Source: Diphasiastrum complanatum (Eukaryota > Streptophyta > Lycopodiopsida > Lycopodiales > Lycopodiaceae). From it: DNA of 64,000 nt. Of this stretch, positions 35,001 to 46,181 are shown in pieces. Location of the stretch: NCBI GenBank assembly GCA_029204225.1, contig CM055104.1, forward strand, positions 49,993,399 to 50,057,398, read 5' to 3'. Numbering within the stretch: position 1 is the stretch's first letter; each line of letters begins with the position of its first letter. The position numbers and the translations under genes are program-made. The notes beneath the pieces are model-generated. The model saw nothing but the letters and a program-made list of their open reading frames with translations, was not told the DNA's origin and searched no databases.

Positions 35001-38000
35001 CAAATGGTGAAAGAAATTTTTCTCTAGTCTAAGTATAAACTGTCTTAGGGATAAAACATTCTGCAATGCTAAAATTAGGTTATCGCTTCATTTTAATAAT
35101 GCACTTGATTCTTATTAATTTTCAATTCATGCATTGGCAGTCGAGCATCTGATTATGGTTTGGTGAAGACGGATGCAAAAGGACGTATTTTATATTTTAA
35201 TGAGAAGCCAAAAGGCATCGAGCTGAAGTCCATGGTATCTCCTTTCTTCTTTTTCTTTTTGAACTGACAGAATTTTCTGAAAGTATTTGAACACTTCAAC
35301 CCGACCATGTTAGTTTGAAGACAAGAATTCAAAAATCTTTTAACATTGAATCTTGGTTGAAGTAAAACGCACTGCATGCTCATTAGAAATGTCTGTTTTC
35401 TATCCTGCATGGAAACTTCCTTCACAGTTTCACCAGAATGATCAACTTATCAAAGTTGTATGTTCTGACAAAGGTGCATATGTTAGATCAGGCTCGCTAT
35501 ATTCCACCAAAGAAAGAAAAAGTTGGATAACAAAAACTCTAGATGGCATTCATTCTACTGTATGTTCACCTGGTTTTCACCTTGCGATTCATCAGTGAAT
35601 GGTTTTTGCCAGTACAAATTTTTCATTTTGGGTCTCATTTACTTTCATAATTCAAGATGCAGCGGACCTGTACTTTTAACCATGTCTTACTTCCTTCACC
35701 ATATTACAGCTGAGTTGCATGTGTTTGAAAACGTTTCCCACTTTTGGAAACTAGACCCCCTGGGCAATAGAAAACTTGAAAGCAGATAACGGGATCAGGG
35801 GAATGTAGAAGCATCACAATTATCACTTACAGCAGCAACCAAAAAAAAGCTGCAAGTTGCAGTGCATTATCTGGAGAGTATTAATGAAGAGATTTGGATG
35901 AGAAATCAATTTTTGAAACATGAAAAGGAAACACATTAGAATGTCCCCAAAAATCAAACGTTCTCGACCAAAGTGTATCTTTTGGCATTCCCAGTAGGCA
36001 CATTTTAGAAATGCCTTTTTACCACAACATCTTTCACAAATACTTTTTGAGCTGGAAAAGCAGAGAGTTGACGAAACAAGTTTTCTTGTGAAAAATGAGT
36101 AGGAAATGAGTTTCCTCGTAACAATAATCTGAGTAAAATTTGAGCTCATACAGTAAGATGATGAGACAATTTAGATATAAAGACAAGCTTTCAGCTAGTT
36201 TTGTATGTTCTTGATAACAACGAGCAACGTCAGAAAGAAAAGAGATTACAGATTTGGAACTTGGCAATCAAATATACAAGAGAGCTCAGCTACTTTGGCA
36301 TCTCCTGTTGGATATGAGAGAGCTCTTCAATTCAGTCTTTGGATAAATTTTAAATCTAGGGTCCTGTTCCCCGAGGCCACAAAAAGTGCTGTGAAGTGTT
36401 TAGCCCTACCTATTTTTGTGTATAAAATTGGAATTGTCCATGGTCTTAATTAAATGCACGAATTGTCAAACTTTGTATTGTTTGGCCTCTGCTTTACTGC
36501 ACAGTGTGAATTCAAATATTGATGCAGTTAAGTTTCATAAATGAGCATTGGGTATTGTGCATAGTTCCTATGAATGGAAAGGAACGCTTCCTAGGAATGC
36601 GTTATGTACTGTTCCTGAAGTACCTAAGGAACTGTTCCTGGGATTTTAAAAAAAAAATTTGTTTGATCGTTCGTGTCTGCAGCCCATTCCTGTCTGATCA
36701 TTCCTATTTGTGAAATAGATCGTTCCTGTTTGCTCATTCTTTAGATACACAAATAAATGGCTCTTCAGATAACACACTGAAACACTCGAGGCAACTCCTC
36801 AAAAACCTGTTCAGACGTTGATGTGATCCAAACTGCAGCTGCAAAGTATTCCCAGCAGCCGTCATCAGAAAGTGCTTCAAAAGAGATTGACAAGGAACGA
36901 CAGATTCTGACCTGTTCTAACCCTAAACCCAATCCCCATTCCATGGGTATCTATAGTATTGTCTATGGAAGCTTAGCCTATTTGGTGTTTTGCAGATATA
37001 ATTGTTAAAGATGATGGTGTCAATATTATGATTGAGTTTGATCCTGGAGTTGAGATGATTCAGAATGCCCTGTTAACTTGCAGATGGTTTGCATTTAATG
37101 ACCTGCCTTAAAACTTTAGATGAAGGAAAGAAGAGCAATTTGGTGCCAAGCCTGCTCAGAAGTAGTGAGCTTAAAACTTTAGATGAAGGAAAGAAGAGCA
37201 ATTTGGTGCCAAGCCTGCTCAGAAGTAGTGAGCTCTGGCCTCTCTCCAATGCCTTAAATCTTTCATAATATTTCCAACCTGCACTTAAAACTGTCAGAGA
37301 TTTCAATTTAAATAAGCTTTTTTCAAGGAGGCTTTCATTAGTCTGGTCATCCTGCTTCCAGCAACTTTATCAGCATTTACACAGGTTGTCCTTTGTCCCC
37401 TGGCCCTCCCCGCATTGCAGTTCTAAGTTTTCTCTCAGGGTAGTGTTTGAAATTGGATAAATTATGTGGAGTTTTACTGAATAATAAATGTTGTTTCACT
37501 TTCTTAAGGACTAGGAATGTCCAGCATGTAGCAAAGACTGCCAATTATTGAATTGTTGATAGGAGACATTTTTGTCCCAATTGGAATCGGATGGATCATG
37601 TTGATGTATTTGGAGTGTGACTATCTTTAATAAGGCATGTGAATGATTTTTAGAATCTGATTGTCTAGGGTGGTTAAGTTGAATTCCCAAGGCATTCCAA
37701 CAAATCTGGCCAGGAGCCATATCCTATTGAGGTGTGTTTTCTTGGAAAGACAGTTTCCATAGTTAATTTTTGTGCGACAGAGTTAGCTGAAGCCCAGGTT
37801 ACTGGTGATAACTAAAATTTGGAGTATGGCAAGCTTTGTATTTTAAAAGCCTGGTGATTTGAAGGGAAAAACTTTTCTAAACATGGGCCAATGCCTATGT
37901 GAAGGAGAAGTTTTGGATGCTGGTTGCGCCTATGTGAAGGAGCAGTTTTGTTCACCAGTTCGCTTATGGTCTACTATGGACACAAGTTTTAGTGTAATGT

Positions 38001-39348
38001 GGTTTGGAAAACTTCTGAAAAACTTGAGAATTTGGACTCTTCACGATATTTTGAATTGATAAGTATATTCACTGGGGTAAATAGGTCCATTAGACTTGTT
38101 GAATATTCTGACGTGCACAACATGTGTTAGAAACTGTATTATACTCTTTGCCAGATATTTTATGCTTTTAGATGTGTGGTTTTGAATGTGTTTTAGTGAA
38201 TAAATGGAAGAATTTTAGTGCTTTTCCCTTGGGTTGCAAAAGTTTTTATAGCTTCATGATACCTTTAATCTGCTAATTTACAGAAACATTGCAAGCATAC
38301 TTTGTTCTTGCTTCATTCTTTGATGTGCAATCTGATAGCAGAAAAGTCTTGCTTCAATTGCCCAGATAACAATGTAGTAACTATTCCAGCAGATTTGGTT
38401 AGATCAAGTGGACAAGATGCTTGCTTTGTTGAATTCTACAAAGCTTTATTGGCCACTTGTTACATCCAACTTTCTTCAAGGTCCTCTTTTTTGTGTGCAT
38501 TGATCGAGCAACATTATTAATGTTTGTCTTTGTCAACCAGAGTTCAATAGCTAGATATGATTAATAAGGGCTTCTGCTTGTCAATTGCAGCAAGTGGATA
38601 CCACTGTGCTAGGCCTTTCACCTGAGGAAGCTCGGAGGAAGCCTTATATTGCATCAATGGGGATCTATGTTTTCAAAAAGGAAGTACTTTTGAAGCTGTT
38701 AAGGTGAGCTGGACAGCTAAGTTAGTTAAGAATTGCTGAAGTAGAGCTCCATTGTCATTGTTGGTGGGGTAGCGGCTATTGTAAGGCTAGCAGAAGGGAT
38801 TAGCATGGGCACCTACTTGTTGGGTTGTGAGCAGTAGTAGGACTTAGAGCAATATAATGGTTAAAGTCAGAATTTTTTGAACTTTATAGGAGTAGGTTCA
38901 GTTTGTGCTCTGAAAACTATCAGACTTACTTGAAGCACATACAAAATGGATTTCATGAACATTTCCTATTGTTTACAATACACATGTACACGATTCATTG
39001 ACTTGTTCAAGTAAAATATCCTCTTTCTTAATGATTTCCTAATGACATACCTGTTTGGCAGGTGGCGATACTCAACTTCAAATGATTTTGGTTCTGAAAT
39101 TATCCCTGCATCGGCAAGGGAGTTCAATGTGCAGGTACAAGTTGGTCATTTTCTGTCCAGTTTTAGTGTGTATAGTTTCAAGAGAATAAGAAAAGCCTAT
39201 TATGGTTTATTGCAAGCTTGTGGCATGAACTATGTATCTTTGCAAATTTGTTCATCTTGTTGTGAAATTTTGGAAGAATGAGATTTTTGAACTATGTATA
39301 CATCCTTGGTAATATGTATCGATTCTTTTTATGTCTAGTAGCTGGTTT

Positions 39349-39416
<68 letters not shown>

Positions 39417-39753
39417 AAATGGATCTAATTTTGTTGCATTACCTCACTATCTAAGAGAGAAAAACCAATTGGTTAGCTTGTATCATTATAATAAGAAAAA
39501 ATTGATACGTTTGTTCAATGTGCCAGTAACATTGTTGGAATGTTTCTGATACAATGGAATGTTGATGACTTTAATGTTGTATTGTGCTTAGAAAAGTTGC
39601 AGTAACATGAATTTGTTTGATGGGAGTTTATTTTCAACAAATTTGTGCTCATGTCAATAGGCATACTTGTTCAAAGACTATTGGGAAGATATTGGAACAA
39701 TCCGCTCCTTTTATGAAGCGAACTTGGCTCTTACAGCTCAGGTGATTCTATAA

Positions 39754-39818
<65 letters not shown>

Positions 39819-42180
39819 AACCCTAAGTAAGTACACAAAAATACTTAGCAAATTCGTCACTTTATTAATCTCAAGCAAACATGGGAGCTTTACTGCAAAT
39901 CTCCTCCCAACCATAGCTGCATAGGAATAAGATAGGGGATATCCCCTTAGCCATCTCAGAATTGGTCATTATAACTGATATTTACATTGCAATTTACCAT
40001 TGCCTCCACAGGCCGATGACTTAGCCATTCAACCTAACGTAAAACGTGCTATATCTTAAACGCAATAGGCTTTTTACAGTGTCATGAGTAAAATTCCTAT
40101 TTTTCCATATTGAGGATCATCAAAGCCTGTATGAAGTTTTTCCAAGTATGAACATGTCTTTACTCTGAATACAGTCCTATAGTCCAGATAGTTCAGAGCT
40201 GGCACTCAGGGCAAATCCCAAAAGCTTGTGGTCCAAAACCGGTTGATATTCCCATTTCACCAACATAAGAACTTGAGATGTAGTTTGATCCATAACAACA
40301 TTTGTCTATTACATAAGACTAGCAAAGGTCCTGCTTTATGGAATAAGTCCAGCAGCTTTTTCAAAGTTAGCTGAAGGAACATGATGCAGAACATAAGCCA
40401 GATTCACGATAAATAGGTACCAATCTAAGAATAAGTAGCAGATGAGTATTTTGCTGGAAAACAAAGACTTGCATAATTAATACCAGCTGACAACTAAGGA
40501 AATAATCAGTCAGGTCTCGTTTTAAGTGTCAAGTATATCATTAATGTTGAGTAAAAACATTTTTTCAGAATATTTTTTGCAGCCTCCAAACATAGCATCG
40601 ACGTGCTAAGTGAAACAGCTAGGAAAAAGAAAATCTGCAGCCTTCAAAGATAGCATGCTAGCGTGCTAAGTGAAACAGGAAAAAAAAAAATTGCAGCCTC
40701 CAAAGATGGCACACCAGCGTGCCAACCGAAACAACCAGAATTATTTTTTTTGTCTGGCTATTTCGCCTGGCACGCCGGCGTGCCATCTTTGGAGGCTACA
40801 AAAAAATATTTAAATTTCAAAATTTTCTTACGTTGGGATTCCATTGTGGAATTTTTAACTATGTACCAAAACACAATGCTTAATAATAAACATTTGAGTA
40901 GCGGCATAAAAAAGGTAGCACGGTGCTATCTTTTTGTTGAATCATGGCAAGAAAGAAACTTGTCAAAATCCCAAAATGCCAAGGCCCACTATTCAATACC
41001 AAGGATGCAATCAATTGGTGATTAGTTAGTTTCTTATCTTCACCTTAGACATTGAGTGCCACATGTTCCACACCTTACTCAACACTGAGGATGCCATCGG
41101 GGGTTTCTTGCATTTGTCCATCATTTTGACTGCCATATTCTCTTTCATGATGGTGCTTATTCTAGTTTCCATTTGTGTTGATGATAACCTTCCTAATCAA
41201 TTATCAACACTTCTCTATCATTAGTTACCCATGTCTGCTAGTTTATCTGGTACATAACAGTGTAATTTTCATTAACTTTGTTTCTGGCTTAAGGAGAATG
41301 GGGTGGAGTTAGTATTGTACTAACTGCCATTATTTCATGTGGTTTGTCCATGTTCAGCCTCCCCTATTTAGTTTCTATGATGCAGCAAAACCAATTTTTA
41401 CCTCACCACGAAATCTGCCTCCAACAAAAATCGAGAAATGCAGGGTAAAGGTTCCATATGACTTGTTTTCACTACTTTTACAATGTTTACAGTTCTTTGA
41501 GGAGTCGGAGATATTCGGCTCAGAATGTAATCTTTAGTCAATTTATCTGTTCTGCAGGTTCTTGACTCTATTGTCTCGCATGGTTGCTTTCTTCAACAAT
41601 GCAGTGTACAACATTCAATTGTTGGTATTAGATCTCGACTAGAAACTGGGGTAGAGTTGAAGGTGTGTAATCTGTTTCCAATCTAGACAATACTTGTCAG
41701 AGTTCATTGCTTTTTGTCCTATTTGATTAACTTGGTTTAGTTTTATCTGCAAACCAACTGCAAATTTCCAATATTTTACTATGTTTCATTTCCTCTTGGC
41801 TTCCAATTCCAGGATTCAATGATGCTTGGGGCTGATTACTACGAAACAGAGGCTGAAATTGCGTCGCTACTTTCCCAAGGAAAAGTGCCATTGGGAATAG
41901 GCAAAGATACTAGAATCAGGTAATGCTGATAAAGTGTTTTATAATTTCTGGGGAATATGCAGGCTTCCAACAACCTCTTTTTTAGATGTTGTAAACTGAA
42001 AGATTTATCAGGATTTTCTTAGAAAAAGGATTGCTCCCTGATGTCTTTACAAAGAAAGGCATTGGTAGATATTACATTGTGCTTACTAACTGAAAGCGGG
42101 GCTGATTTATTGCGTTCAGGAATTGCATCATTGATAAAAATTCCAGAATTGGTAGAAATGTTGTCATTGCCAACACAGAT

Positions 42181-42278
<98 letters not shown>

Positions 42279-43607
42279 GTTGATTACTTATACATGATTA
42301 TTGACTCTTCACTATGCTTATTAGTGTCACCTGCTCAGATGGATAACAGCACCACACCTGACATATGTACAGGATTAGATCTATATTGCAACTATTTTTT
42401 TATTCTGAAGTAGTGACTTCCTTGTTGCTTGATCATCCATCTTGATCTCCTTCCCTTGGGTCTTCTTGGTTGATTTAGCCTTCATCTTTTCCATAATTTG
42501 TTTTAGTTCTAGGCACTTGATACTATTTTATTGCACTAATAGGATTATCTAATGTTAGTGCCTTTAGTGCCTTCATTCTGTCTTTTTTCCTGATGAACTG
42601 TTTTTAATCCTATTGTTTGTCCTGCTTTACAAGCAAAGAAACAGCGTTAATTGTTGCCTCTTACATATTTTTTTTATTTATCGATTTTGCTCTGAGTCTT
42701 TTCAAAAAGCCCTGTTGATGCAAGTGGGAAAAAAATTGTGTTTAAGGCTCTTGTTCGAAGTGTATCTCTTCTTTTGGGAAGAGGGCTTTAGTTGGCCTGT
42801 AATCTATCCCTGATGCATATGCAAATCTAGCAGCTTTCTATGGCACATCCATTGATTTGCAAAAGCATTTGTTTCACATAACTACATATTAGTCAGAAAG
42901 ACCAATTTCCACATGCTTATTATCGACCTTAATGGCCTATAATTCTTCCAAGACGTCAGCACTCACTGAAGCTTAACATTAGAGGCACCATATCCACAGC
43001 TCTCGTGTGGGCGAAAAGTTACTCTTGTCATTCTCAAAATATGCTTTATTGTAATCACAACTTCCAATTGAGAAGGCACTTTATGAAGAGAATATTGAAA
43101 TTTCAATAGTAAGATCAGTATTGAAAGTTGATGGTTTTTACGCGACTGGTAGGTTGATCTTTCACATGTTACTGTTAATATTAAAATACAAAGTTTTCAT
43201 TCCATTAAAAGTGCTAATAAACAATCAATTCTGGATTGTCTAAATAATTTTGCTGATCATTTAGGTACTAGTCATGTTGACATTTCATATCTTTTTTTTT
43301 TCTCTTAGACATTTGAAAATCTTCTTTGAACTTCTTATATCTTGTATTGCTATGAAGTGTCAAGTAAATTTCAGTTGTCTCAAAATAGGGTTGGGTTGAT
43401 TTCGTGGTATGTTTGTTTACTTACTGTACATCAACTGTAGTTTTTCTCTACAGCTGTGGCAATTTTTGTCAATGATTGCAGCTGTTTTGTATTCCGTTGA
43501 TGCAGAATGTACAAGAAGCAGAAAAGCCTTCTGAAGGTATCTATATTCGTTCTGGCTTAACGGTGATTGCAAAGAATTCAACTATCAAGGATGGAACTAT
43601 CATTTGA
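29048..43607 (+). CDS. ADP-glucose pyrophosphorylase large subunit (glucose-1-phosphate adenylyltransferase), plastid; 15 exons
   Basis: The product makes ADP-glucose from glucose-1-phosphate and ATP, the committed step of plastid starch synthesis, as a tetramer with small subunits. Exons: 29048-29335, 32946-33065, 33670-33843, 34107-34199, 34400-34483, 34647-34702, 35141-35234, 38591-38703, 39062-39134, 39661-39741, 41358-41444, 41558-41662, 41813-41919, 42120-42180, 43506-43607. All introns are GT-AG and all phases agree, giving 545 residues. The first ~90 form a Ser/Gly/Ala-rich transit peptide. Then come [12 protein letters not shown] (about 118-129), [10 protein letters not shown] (Asp 241), FNEKPKG (Lys 294), the left-handed beta-helix domain, and IRSGLTVI...KDGTII at the end. 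[18 protein letters not shown] and QTPGEAG mark the large rather than small subunit. Arg 124 and Lys 134 are the residues found in catalytic subunits. The ATG at 29048 is preferred over an in-frame one at 29021. Confidence 0.96.
30786..31074 (-). mobile_element. Probable tRNA-derived SINE in intron 1 of the starch gene
   Basis: On the minus strand, 31074 to 31006 (69 nt) resembles a tRNA. GCGATTG and CAGTCGC at its ends form a complete 7-bp acceptor stem (one G-T pair). TGGCCTGCTGG fits the pol III A box, and GAGTTCAACTCC fits the B box. The T arm no longer pairs well, so it is not a working tRNA. About 220 bp of unrelated body follows, to an A-rich end (AATAAAAATC) near 30786. A tRNA-like head with internal promoter plus a body is the definition of a SINE. 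No clear target duplication was found and no second copy is in the window. Confidence 0.5.
31880..32335 (+). repeat. ~145-bp degenerate tandem repeat in intron 1
   Basis: Three units are marked by 'tcaaggatt' at 31981, 32124 and 32271 (spacing 143 and 147). Each unit also has 'gcttgttctt/gctttactc'-type sequence before it, and the first two have 'tctgaatgta' and 'ttgactacat' after it. Identity between units is moderate, so the duplication is old. It ends about 0.6 kb before exon 2. Confidence 0.8.
32787..32839 (+). repeat. 27-bp direct duplication in intron 1
   Basis: 'gagacaaatttattggtttg' plus 'aacaag' occurs twice head to tail, the two units identical. It lies about 100 bp upstream of the exon 2 acceptor. 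The perfect identity marks a recent event. Confidence 0.9.
36530..36740 (+). repeat. 'gttcct'-rich segment in intron 7
   Basis: The word gttcct recurs many times (near 36560, 36610, 36635, 36720) together with its complement 'aggaac'. The segment resembles in style the 'gttccggaacggg' sequences at 60850-61000 and 62040-62130. This could be a diverged repeat family, but an alignment has not been made. Confidence 0.35.
37108..37233 (+). repeat. 63-bp perfect tandem duplication in intron 7
   Basis: 'ttaaaactttagatgaagga' ... 'cagaagtagtgagc' occurs at 37108-37170 and again at 37171-37233, with no mismatch seen. Intron 7 is 3.36 kb, far longer than most others in this gene. The duplication is recent. 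Confidence 0.93.
39353..39412 (+). repeat. (GA)n microsatellite in intron 9
   Basis: About 30 GA units end 248 nt upstream of the exon 10 acceptor. In the transcript the tract is purine-only and complementary to the (CU)n tract in the following intron. Confidence 0.97.
39754..39815 (+). repeat. (CT)n microsatellite in intron 10, next to the splice donor
   Basis: About 30 CT units begin only 12 nt after the GT donor of intron 10 (39742). A long pyrimidine tract at this place is unusual, since such tracts normally sit before acceptors. Confidence 0.97.
40548..40800 (+). repeat. Repeat array ending in a 48-bp-arm hairpin, intron 10
   Basis: Three direct units begin 'tgcagcctccaaa' or a variant at about 40572, 40636 and 40692. 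Each contains 'gca...gcgtgc' and 'cgaaaca'/'tgaaaca'. The third unit (40692-40739) pairs with an inverted fourth (40753-40800): 41 of 48 positions match across a 13-nt loop. The right arm itself holds a perfect 18-bp palindrome, TGGCACGCCGGCGTGCCA, at 40768-40785. A diverged single copy is at 23649. The structure resembles a MITE or a small-RNA hairpin. Confidence 0.8.
42186..42274 (+). repeat. (CT)n microsatellite in intron 14, adjoining the splice donor
   Basis: About 44 CT units start 5 nt after the donor, so the intron begins GTAAG and goes straight into the tract. It is the second case in this gene of a CT tract at the 5' end of an intron. Confidence 0.97.
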
Positions 43608-45639
43608 AGGAGCATTCCCTATCTTTCTTCTTAGACCATCCACTGTGACATGCTGACAACCAATAAGGAAAGGTTCTGTGCAGCATTCGGAGAGTTCAAA
43701 CTTCAAACTAAGAGCTAGTTCTGCACGAAGGTTCTTATGAGAACTCCAAGAGCTGAAGCAAACAACTCGGGCAGTGGAATGAGTTGTCAATACTGCAAGG
43801 CTGCTGCTTATGTATATTGGTTTTCCTAAGAAAGTCCAAAGCATATGTTGCTAATATTTTACATCATAAGTGGCCTTGCCACAAAGAAGCTGGTTATTAG
43901 AATTCGTAAAATTGCCACATGCAGTATACTTCAATGTGTATAGCCAGGTGGGCTATGAAGGTTCCTATATTTCATGCAAAGAGGGAAAGAACTATTCAGA
44001 TGAAGGAATCTGTTAATTTCATGTACTATGTAGATAGAAAGCTGTGTCGGAGGCTTTCAAATTTACTGTAAACCTTCAGTGGTTACTCTTATCCAGTGAC
44101 GTAGATGTGTTTTGTGAGAATGTTTACATTTGCCAAGGGATGTGTTTAGGAAGTGGGCTTGTTACTTTGTAGAGATAAAGTTCTCTGAAGATAGTGAAGA
44201 GGATATCTGTGATCAAGTAGAAGTAAAGTAGAAAGGTAGCTAGCAATGCCAAGAATCTCCATAGCATATCAGAATCAAGCTATACATATGCACCTTGGTA
44301 TCAGTTTCAAGAAACAAAAAACAATGCAGCTGTTAATAACTTCCATTTTGAGTGGCATCCTCATGTAAGCTTTATTGGTGTCAAGACATTAATTGAAACT
44401 TGACTGTTCTTCAAATGCATCCATAGATTCCCCGATAATTGGTTACAAGTTTAATATCATGTGGCATAGTTATAGTTATTGGGACACTAAAGAATAAATG
44501 TTATTGGTTACTGAATCTGTCAAGAACCACTTCAAAAGAAAGGGTTATTTTAAAAGTAACCGAGTCTTGGATAGGAACGGGCTATTTGACTCCCAGAATC
44601 TTAGGATAGAAAAAATTGTAGTTTTGAGATCTATCTTCAGATTTTTCCACTAAAGTTTAGTATTCGATGTTAGCAGTTAAGACTCGGATGGCAAACCTGA
44701 AAAGGTGGCCAAAAATTTCAGTATGTTCATTTTCTGGTGCAAGAAACTTACGCTGTTACAGATTCTATAAAGGCATTTACCTTAGATTGTCAGAAACCTA
44801 TCAAATAAAATTTCAAAATACTATTTGGTGAGTCCCTCTTTATAAGCTAAGACGTGATAATATACCTGGTAAGATCTAATAATTAAGCAAATAGTATAAT
44901 TTGATAAGATTGCATGAAAGGTTAATGCTTGCTACAGCACGCATGAAAGTAGCACATCATGCAAGGGAGTTTAATGAGAAATGATATCACAGGACATTCT
45001 CCATCTAATAGAAATGACGATTAAGATATGTTGATCACATTATGAAAATGAAACTTTTTCATCTCACGATTGGAATATTGGTAGATTTGCATTTTGCTCA
45101 TACTTACCAGCCATTGATTTTAACAAGCTCATAATAATACATGATTTTGATGTGTATGTTTTGATGATGCTGGTCCCTTTGCAATCCCTTTTACAATGGA
45201 ATAACTATTTTGGAATCTCAAGTGAAAAATATGTTTTGTTGTCTAGGGTACGATACAATTATAATAAATGATCATGGTTTTCAAATTAGGCATGGTTTTG
45301 CCTATGGAAGGTAAATTAGGTTAAAGTTATGGTTTAATTTAGTGAGACACTTCAAATCAAATGATTAATGGTTGCAAATGCTAAAAAAGACATTAGCATT
45401 TGATATTGGGCCCCTATCAATCGTTATCATGTACAATTGATGAAGGGGATATTTTCTATCGATGAGTTCTAGTAGGAGATGTTAAAAGTACACTACTAAG
45501 GACCATAAATGGATCTTTGAATGATCCACAAGTTTGATTGCGTGCTTGTTAAACAATCTATCAGATATTAGTCATCAGAAAACAAGATCTAGTTTAGTAC
45601 GTTGATAGAAAACAAGTAGAGACAATCAAAACATTGATC
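43608..45639 (+). other. 3' UTR of the starch gene and intergenic DNA
   Basis: The first few hundred bases after the TGA at 43605 would be the 3' UTR; no unambiguous AATAAA poly(A) signal was picked. From about 44300 the sequence turns AT-rich, with no frame or motif recognised up to the LTR of element C. Confidence 0.45.
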
Positions 45640-46181
45640 AATAACTATAATCCAACTCCACACGTGTGGAAATAAGGCTGTAGTACGGCCTGTAGACAGT
45701 GTTTTGAATGTGCCAAAGCTGGGTTTCATTGGAATCAAAAGCAATCACCATACAATGAGAGGAAATTCGAGTTTCTCCTTGAGGCTCCAAAAAGTTTCTA
45801 TCTTTTTACTATGGGAGCTTGGAATACATAGCAAATTCGATTTCCTTCTTAAAGTTAGGTGGATTTCCAGCATGTAATAAGGAAGTTATCTCACTCTTCT
45901 TGCCCTAAAATGAAACCCTAGCCTAGATCCTAGAGTTATGGTTGGTAGGTAGCTAGTTGGTCAAATTTTCACCTTAAACTTAGGTGTAGGTCCTATAAAG
46001 TAGGGATGACCACCAAATAGACATGACCAACTCTCTTGACTACACCTAACTTACATTAGGAGTGGGTTGCCACGTGGCATTTTGCCCATACATGTGTGGA
46101 ACCCAATTATGTACAAAATTTACAATGTTCTACATGGTTTTTAATCAAGCTAGATTTGCCAATTTTTGGCAATTCTTCACA
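45640..46181 (-). repeat. 3' LTR of copia derivative C (outer end uncertain)
   Basis: The inner end at 46181 is clear: on the minus strand, GAGGAGGAGTG runs into TGTGAAGAATTGCC, the same polypurine-LTR junction style as element A. The outer end is placed near 45640 by length only. A perfect 14-bp palindrome TCCACACGTGTGGA is at 45657-45670, like those in the other LTRs of this group. Confidence 0.6.
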
